Assembly: GCA_008360955.1 (NCBI GenBank)
Contig: LUCM01001857.1
Coordinates: 393,361 to 457,360, forward strand
Source: Fasciolopsis buskii
Taxonomy: Eukaryota; Platyhelminthes; Trematoda; Plagiorchiida; Fasciolidae
Reading direction: 5' to 3'
DNA: 64,000 nucleotides
The position numbers and the translations under genes are program-made. The notes under the pieces were generated by a model. That model had not been told where the DNA came from and ran no database searches. It was given only the letters and a program-made list of their open reading frames with translations. Of the stretch, positions 60,640 through 64,000 are shown piece after piece; position 1 is the first letter of the stretch; each line of letters begins with the position of its first letter.

Positions 60640-60960
60640 CATATATGAATATATATATATATATATATATGTTACACCGGCATGCAAACAATCACGGTGC
60701 CAACGCAACACCATATGAGTGGAACCATGCAGAAAATGGACAAGACTAGGAGAAAAAATAGTAATAATAAACAATGACAAACAAGTTGTTTGCGTGTTTG
60801 CATGTGTTTTAACCGTATAAAATTTGTAATATTTTTTGTTGGTTTTGGTGTTTAATTAAGGGAACACGTTCTATGGTTAGCTTATACAGCATTCACGTCG
60901 TTGACTTTGTCCGTGAGCCATATCTCTCACTGCATCTAACCAACGGGCCCTAAGCCACAC
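60640..60960 (+). repeat. Dispersed repeat C, copy 2
   Basis: Second copy of the repeat at 13565-13860, again starting at a (TA)n run (60648-60671), with GGTGCCAACGCAACACCAT and CATACAGCATTCACGTCG-type landmarks. Confidence 0.5.
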
Positions 60961-61136
60961 AGACAAGAAGCTAAGAACCAAGGCCAAAAGCGGAATTAAC
61001 CTCATGCCTCTATGTCAAGTAATAGCCTGACCGCCGCGTCGCTTTTTCCAGTCTTGTCCAGCACGTGAAGAAACAGCACAAAAAGGTGGACGATGGACAG
61101 GCGTTCGTAATGCGTGTCTAAGCCACCGAAAGGGAT

Positions 61137-61137
61137 N
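61137..61137. other. Single N at the array edge
   Basis: One undetermined base sits directly before the first base of the 392-bp array, so the left junction may be a join between contigs. Confidence 0.95.
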
Positions 61138-61270
61138 ACCAGTGACGGATAGGTGCAACATCATGTGGTGAAGTTCAACAAACCGTTCAGAGCCTGCCCG
61201 GTAGCGTAATGGCTAAGGCGTTCGACTCACAATCGTTCGTCCCGGGTTCGCGTCCCAGTTGGGGCGCGGT

Positions 61271-61325
61271 GGATATGCACTGCTGATGATTCCTAACAAG
61301 GATGAAACAGCTGTACAGTGCTTCC
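61271..61325 (+). ncRNA. Hammerhead ribozyme, array copy 1
   Basis: Type I architecture. Stem I pairs GCACTG (61277-61282) with CAGTGC (61316-61321), extended by GGA with TCC across an internal loop. Core: CTGATGA (61283-61289) and GAAA (61304-61307). Stem II: TCCT-AACA-AGGA. Stem III: the very short ACAG/CTGT with no loop to speak of, as in natural hammerheads that cleave best as dimers. The triplet GTA predicts cleavage after 61315. The usual G-C pair at the base of stem II is a T-T opposition here, which may slow the reaction. Confidence 0.85.
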
Positions 61326-61662
61326 ATGGTTTCTTTATGGTGAGTTGAGTGATGATATCACATGGTGAATTATTTCATGTAAACATTCAATCTCCTACTA
61401 CTAAAATGTATCAAGTAATCAAGCTCTGTAGGTCATATCCAAAGCCTTCGTCGTACTTAGGCTACCTGCAGAGAAGTCATCTATCAGTAGGGGTCGATCG
61501 CTGTGAGGTAACGGACAGAGCCCGTGCAAACCAGTGACGGATAGGTGCAACATCATGTGGTGAAGTTCAACAAACCGTTCAGAGCCTGCCCGGTAGCGTA
61601 ATGGCTAAGGCGTTCGACTCACAATCGTTCGTCCCGGGTTCGCGTCCCAGTTGGGGCGCGGT

Positions 61663-61717
61663 GGATATGCACTGCTGATGATTCCTAACAAGGATGAAAC
61701 AGCTGTACAGTGCTTCC
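61663..61717 (+). ncRNA. Hammerhead ribozyme, array copy 2
   Basis: Identical to copy 1, shifted by 392 bp. Predicted cleavage after 61707. With copy 1 it bounds one 392-nt monomer. Confidence 0.85.
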
Positions 61718-62054
61718 ATGGTTTCTTTATGGTGAGTTGAGTGATGATATCACATGGTGAATTATTTCATGTAAACATTCAATCTCCTACTACTAAAATG
61801 TATCAAGTAATCAAGCTCTGTAGGTCATATCCAAAGCCTTCGTCGTACTTAGGCTACCTGCAGAGAAGTCATCTATCAGTAGGGGTCGATCGCTGTGAGG
61901 TAACGGACAGAGCCCGTGCAAACCAGTGACGGATAGGTGCAACATCATGTGGTGAAGTTCAACAAACCGTTCAGAGCCTGCCCGGTAGCGTAATGGCTAA
62001 GGCGTTCGACTCACAATCGTTCGTCCCGGGTTCGCGTCCCAGTTGGGGCGCGGT

Positions 62055-62109
62055 GGATATGCACTGCTGATGATTCCTAACAAGGATGAAACAGCTGTAC
62101 AGTGCTTCC
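62055..62109 (+). ncRNA. Hammerhead ribozyme, array copy 3
   Basis: Identical to copy 1. Predicted cleavage after 62099. Confidence 0.85.
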
Positions 62110-62446
62110 ATGGTTTCTTTATGGTGAGTTGAGTGATGATATCACATGGTGAATTATTTCATGTAAACATTCAATCTCCTACTACTAAAATGTATCAAGT
62201 AATCAAGCTCTGTAGGTCATATCCAAAGCCTTCGTCGTACTTAGGCTACCTGCAGAGAAGTCATCTATCAGTAGGGGTCGATCGCTGTGAGGTAACGGAC
62301 AGAGCCCGTGCAAACCAGTGACGGATAGGTGCAACATCATGTGGTGAAGTTCAACAAACCGTTCAGAGCCTGCCCGGTAGCGTAATGGCTAAGGCGTTCG
62401 ACTCACAATCGTTCGTCCCGGGTTCGCGTCCCAGTTGGGGCGCGGT

Positions 62447-62501
62447 GGATATGCACTGCTGATGATTCCTAACAAGGATGAAACAGCTGTACAGTGCTTC
62501 C
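62447..62501 (+). ncRNA. Hammerhead ribozyme, array copy 4
   Basis: Identical to copy 1. Predicted cleavage after 62491. The unit is cut off about 45 bp later, where the array meets unrelated sequence. Confidence 0.85.
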
Positions 62502-62545
62502 ATGGTTTCTTTATGGTGAGTTGAGTGATGATATCACATGGTGAT

Positions 62546-64000
62546 TTATTTCAGATAAATATTCTGTCAATGCGTCCCAGACCAGCTCCAAATCCAGCCT
62601 ATTTCTTGAGGGTTTGTCCTTCACTAGTGTTGTACAACCTGCGAAGAATGACGGACGCAAACGGTTTTCTTGCCATCCGGATTATCCTAATATTCTTATG
62701 CTTATCTCGGTGATTACAGAAGTCCCTGCTAAAGGTGATAACACTGATCGGCTTCCCCACGAGGAGAGAACATTCTCAGAGTTCCAGACCTTCGAGAACA
62801 GAACGCAAAGTTCTCTAATCAGTTTTATTTTCCCACCTTCAAATAGACCTTGGGAATGGTCGTCAGAGTTTGGCGCTTTACAACTTCCTAGAGCTCGGGT
62901 TTTCCTGAGAATCTCCACCCCAGTAAATAGATCTGTTGTAACTGACCACTAAACTTTTGCCAGATTAGTTGCAGGAGGCACTGACGCTGAAGGCCAGCTA
63001 TATTCCACCTGAACATGCTTCGCACAGCGTACATGACGATGTTGCTGGTTGCATATTGACGAACCGTGAGCTTCACAGATCATTTCGACCACATCTAACG
63101 CTTTCCTAACGGTAGCTGAGATTAGGTGAGGCAGCTTGCGGGAATCTTCCGCGGTGGAAGCAAATTCCATTTATGAAGCTCATTGGGACTACCAGATCAA
63201 GTGATTGTATTAAGTTCACTTCTCGTTACTAGGAGTGCTTCATTATACTCAATATCAGTCAGGGTGGACTGGTGTGTGTCAAGAAAGTGCAAAGACTTAG
63301 CAAAACTCCAGGATGCCACAACTCGATGGGTCAGGCCACAACTAACCCAGCCAGTGGACTTCAAAGCATTTTTAATGAACGACCGGTATTTATTCGTGTT
63401 TTAATGTGAGAGCAGTCCTAAATTTTTAGCCAGTGGGCTTTGGAAGGCTGGTAGGCAAGCCAGATCAGATAGCTTTTTGCAATCTAACTGACAATATACC
63501 ATGCGTTTTGAGTAACATCAAATAAGGTGAACAGCTTAGTGCATACTGACACGTGGTCGGAGTTGAGGGGAGTACTCTAGTACGACCGACATTCTTATAG
63601 AAAATGGCTCCTCTGAGTAAGTGTTCTGTTATGGTATGTGTACTTAGAAATGTGTGCGAATCCCCACGCAAGTCTTGTCCTATTAGAACCAAGGCAAAAA
63701 CACTTGAAAAATGAGAAAGAAAAAGAAAAATAAACATTCATGCCAAATTCATCGCATAGTCCGCTTCTTAAATTTCATATAGTGCATTCATTTTCTATCA
63801 ACTTTTCTTAATTTCTTTTGTCTCCGGTTAGTCGACATTGAGACGCAGAAACTGAAACCATGCAACTCTTTGCAAGGCTTTGGGTTGCTAAAAATAAAAC
63901 TGAAAATGTGTTCGCTAAGCGTTAAAAAATATACATATGATCTCGAAAAATGTAAAATAAGCTCATTTTTCAACTATAAATCATGCAAAACTTGATTGGT
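62546..64000. other. Right flank of the array, nothing recognised
   Basis: No gene could be supported. Small frames overlap in several phases without any domain. Confidence 0.4.

Larger units (their letters stand above)
61138..62545 (+). repeat. 392-bp tandem array with tRNA-like head and hammerhead ribozyme
   Basis: About 3.6 direct copies of a 392-bp unit starting at 61138, 61530, 61922 and 62314; the last breaks off near 62545. The copies appear identical. Each unit has (a) a tRNA-like head (61192-61270 in copy 1) with the A-box-like GGTAGCGTAATGGCTAAGGC, a CTCACAA loop between CGA and TCG (CAC in the anticodon position, Val-like), and the B-box-like GGGTTCGCGTCCC; (b) a hammerhead directly after it; (c) about 200 bp of body. 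This is the layout of schistosome hammerhead satellites and SINE-like hammerhead elements, where Pol III transcription and self-cleavage give unit-length RNAs. A 62-codon frame repeats in each unit (61349, 61741, 62133) but has no domain and is taken as chance. Confidence 0.9.

Noticed and set aside
61349..62321. Identical 62-codon frames repeated three times
   Set aside because: They recur only because the 392-bp unit is tandem. There is no domain, and the fourth unit loses the frame.
1..64000. CRISPR arrays, prophage, operons, riboswitches
   Set aside because: The content is eukaryotic. The only regular direct repeat is the 392-bp array, which has no spacer-repeat pattern.

Overview
The window is animal nuclear DNA, most likely from a digenean trematode (a Fasciola-like fluke). 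The sequence shows split genes with GT-AG introns of 39-97 bp mixed with multi-kilobase introns. Most of the rest is decayed LINEs of the endonuclease/reverse-transcriptase type common in flukes, Penelope-like elements with GIY-YIG domains, a Gypsy element, tRNA-derived short repeats and (TA)n microsatellites. There are no operons, prophage or CRISPR. The species call is inference.

Layout. 0.2-5 kb: short repeats, then two exons of a C2H2 zinc-finger gene on + (3282-3591, 4569-4797). 5.4-5.75 kb: Penelope endonuclease relic (-). 7.1-9.5 kb: LINE (-). 10.07-11.24 kb: near-perfect inverted repeat with 469-bp arms around a 231-bp spacer that holds a tRNA-like segment. 13.6-18.4 kb: two more LINE copies (-). 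19-39 kb: mainly non-coding, with SINE copies, a GC-rich block of unknown nature, and a sequencing gap at 32557-32852 whose two flanks are the same sequence. 39.6-41.1 kb: two exons of an unidentified gene (+). 41.7-44.6 kb: degenerate Gypsy element (-). 45.58-55.01 kb: eight exons of a kinesin-2 (KIF3-type) motor gene (-), in frame across all junctions; its 7.2-kb intron holds two Penelope pieces and SINEs. 55-61 kb: AT-rich, little recognisable. 61.14-62.55 kb: tandem array of a 392-bp unit.

The most notable system is that array. Each unit carries a tRNA-like head (A-box and B-box type sequences, a CAC anticodon-like loop) followed directly by what reads as a complete type I hammerhead self-cleaving ribozyme. 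A tandem transcript would be cut into 392-nt RNAs. Related copies occur as an inverted pair at 44.8-45.1 kb and as a decayed copy inside the kinesin intron. The design matches the known schistosome hammerhead satellites and metazoan SINE-like hammerhead elements; this particular unit and its arrangement may not have been described.

The kinesin gene, the zinc-finger gene and the unidentified gene are the only likely host genes I can support. Kinesin exons 1-8 give about 301 residues of motor domain; the rest of the gene, including the start codon and the stalk, was not found.
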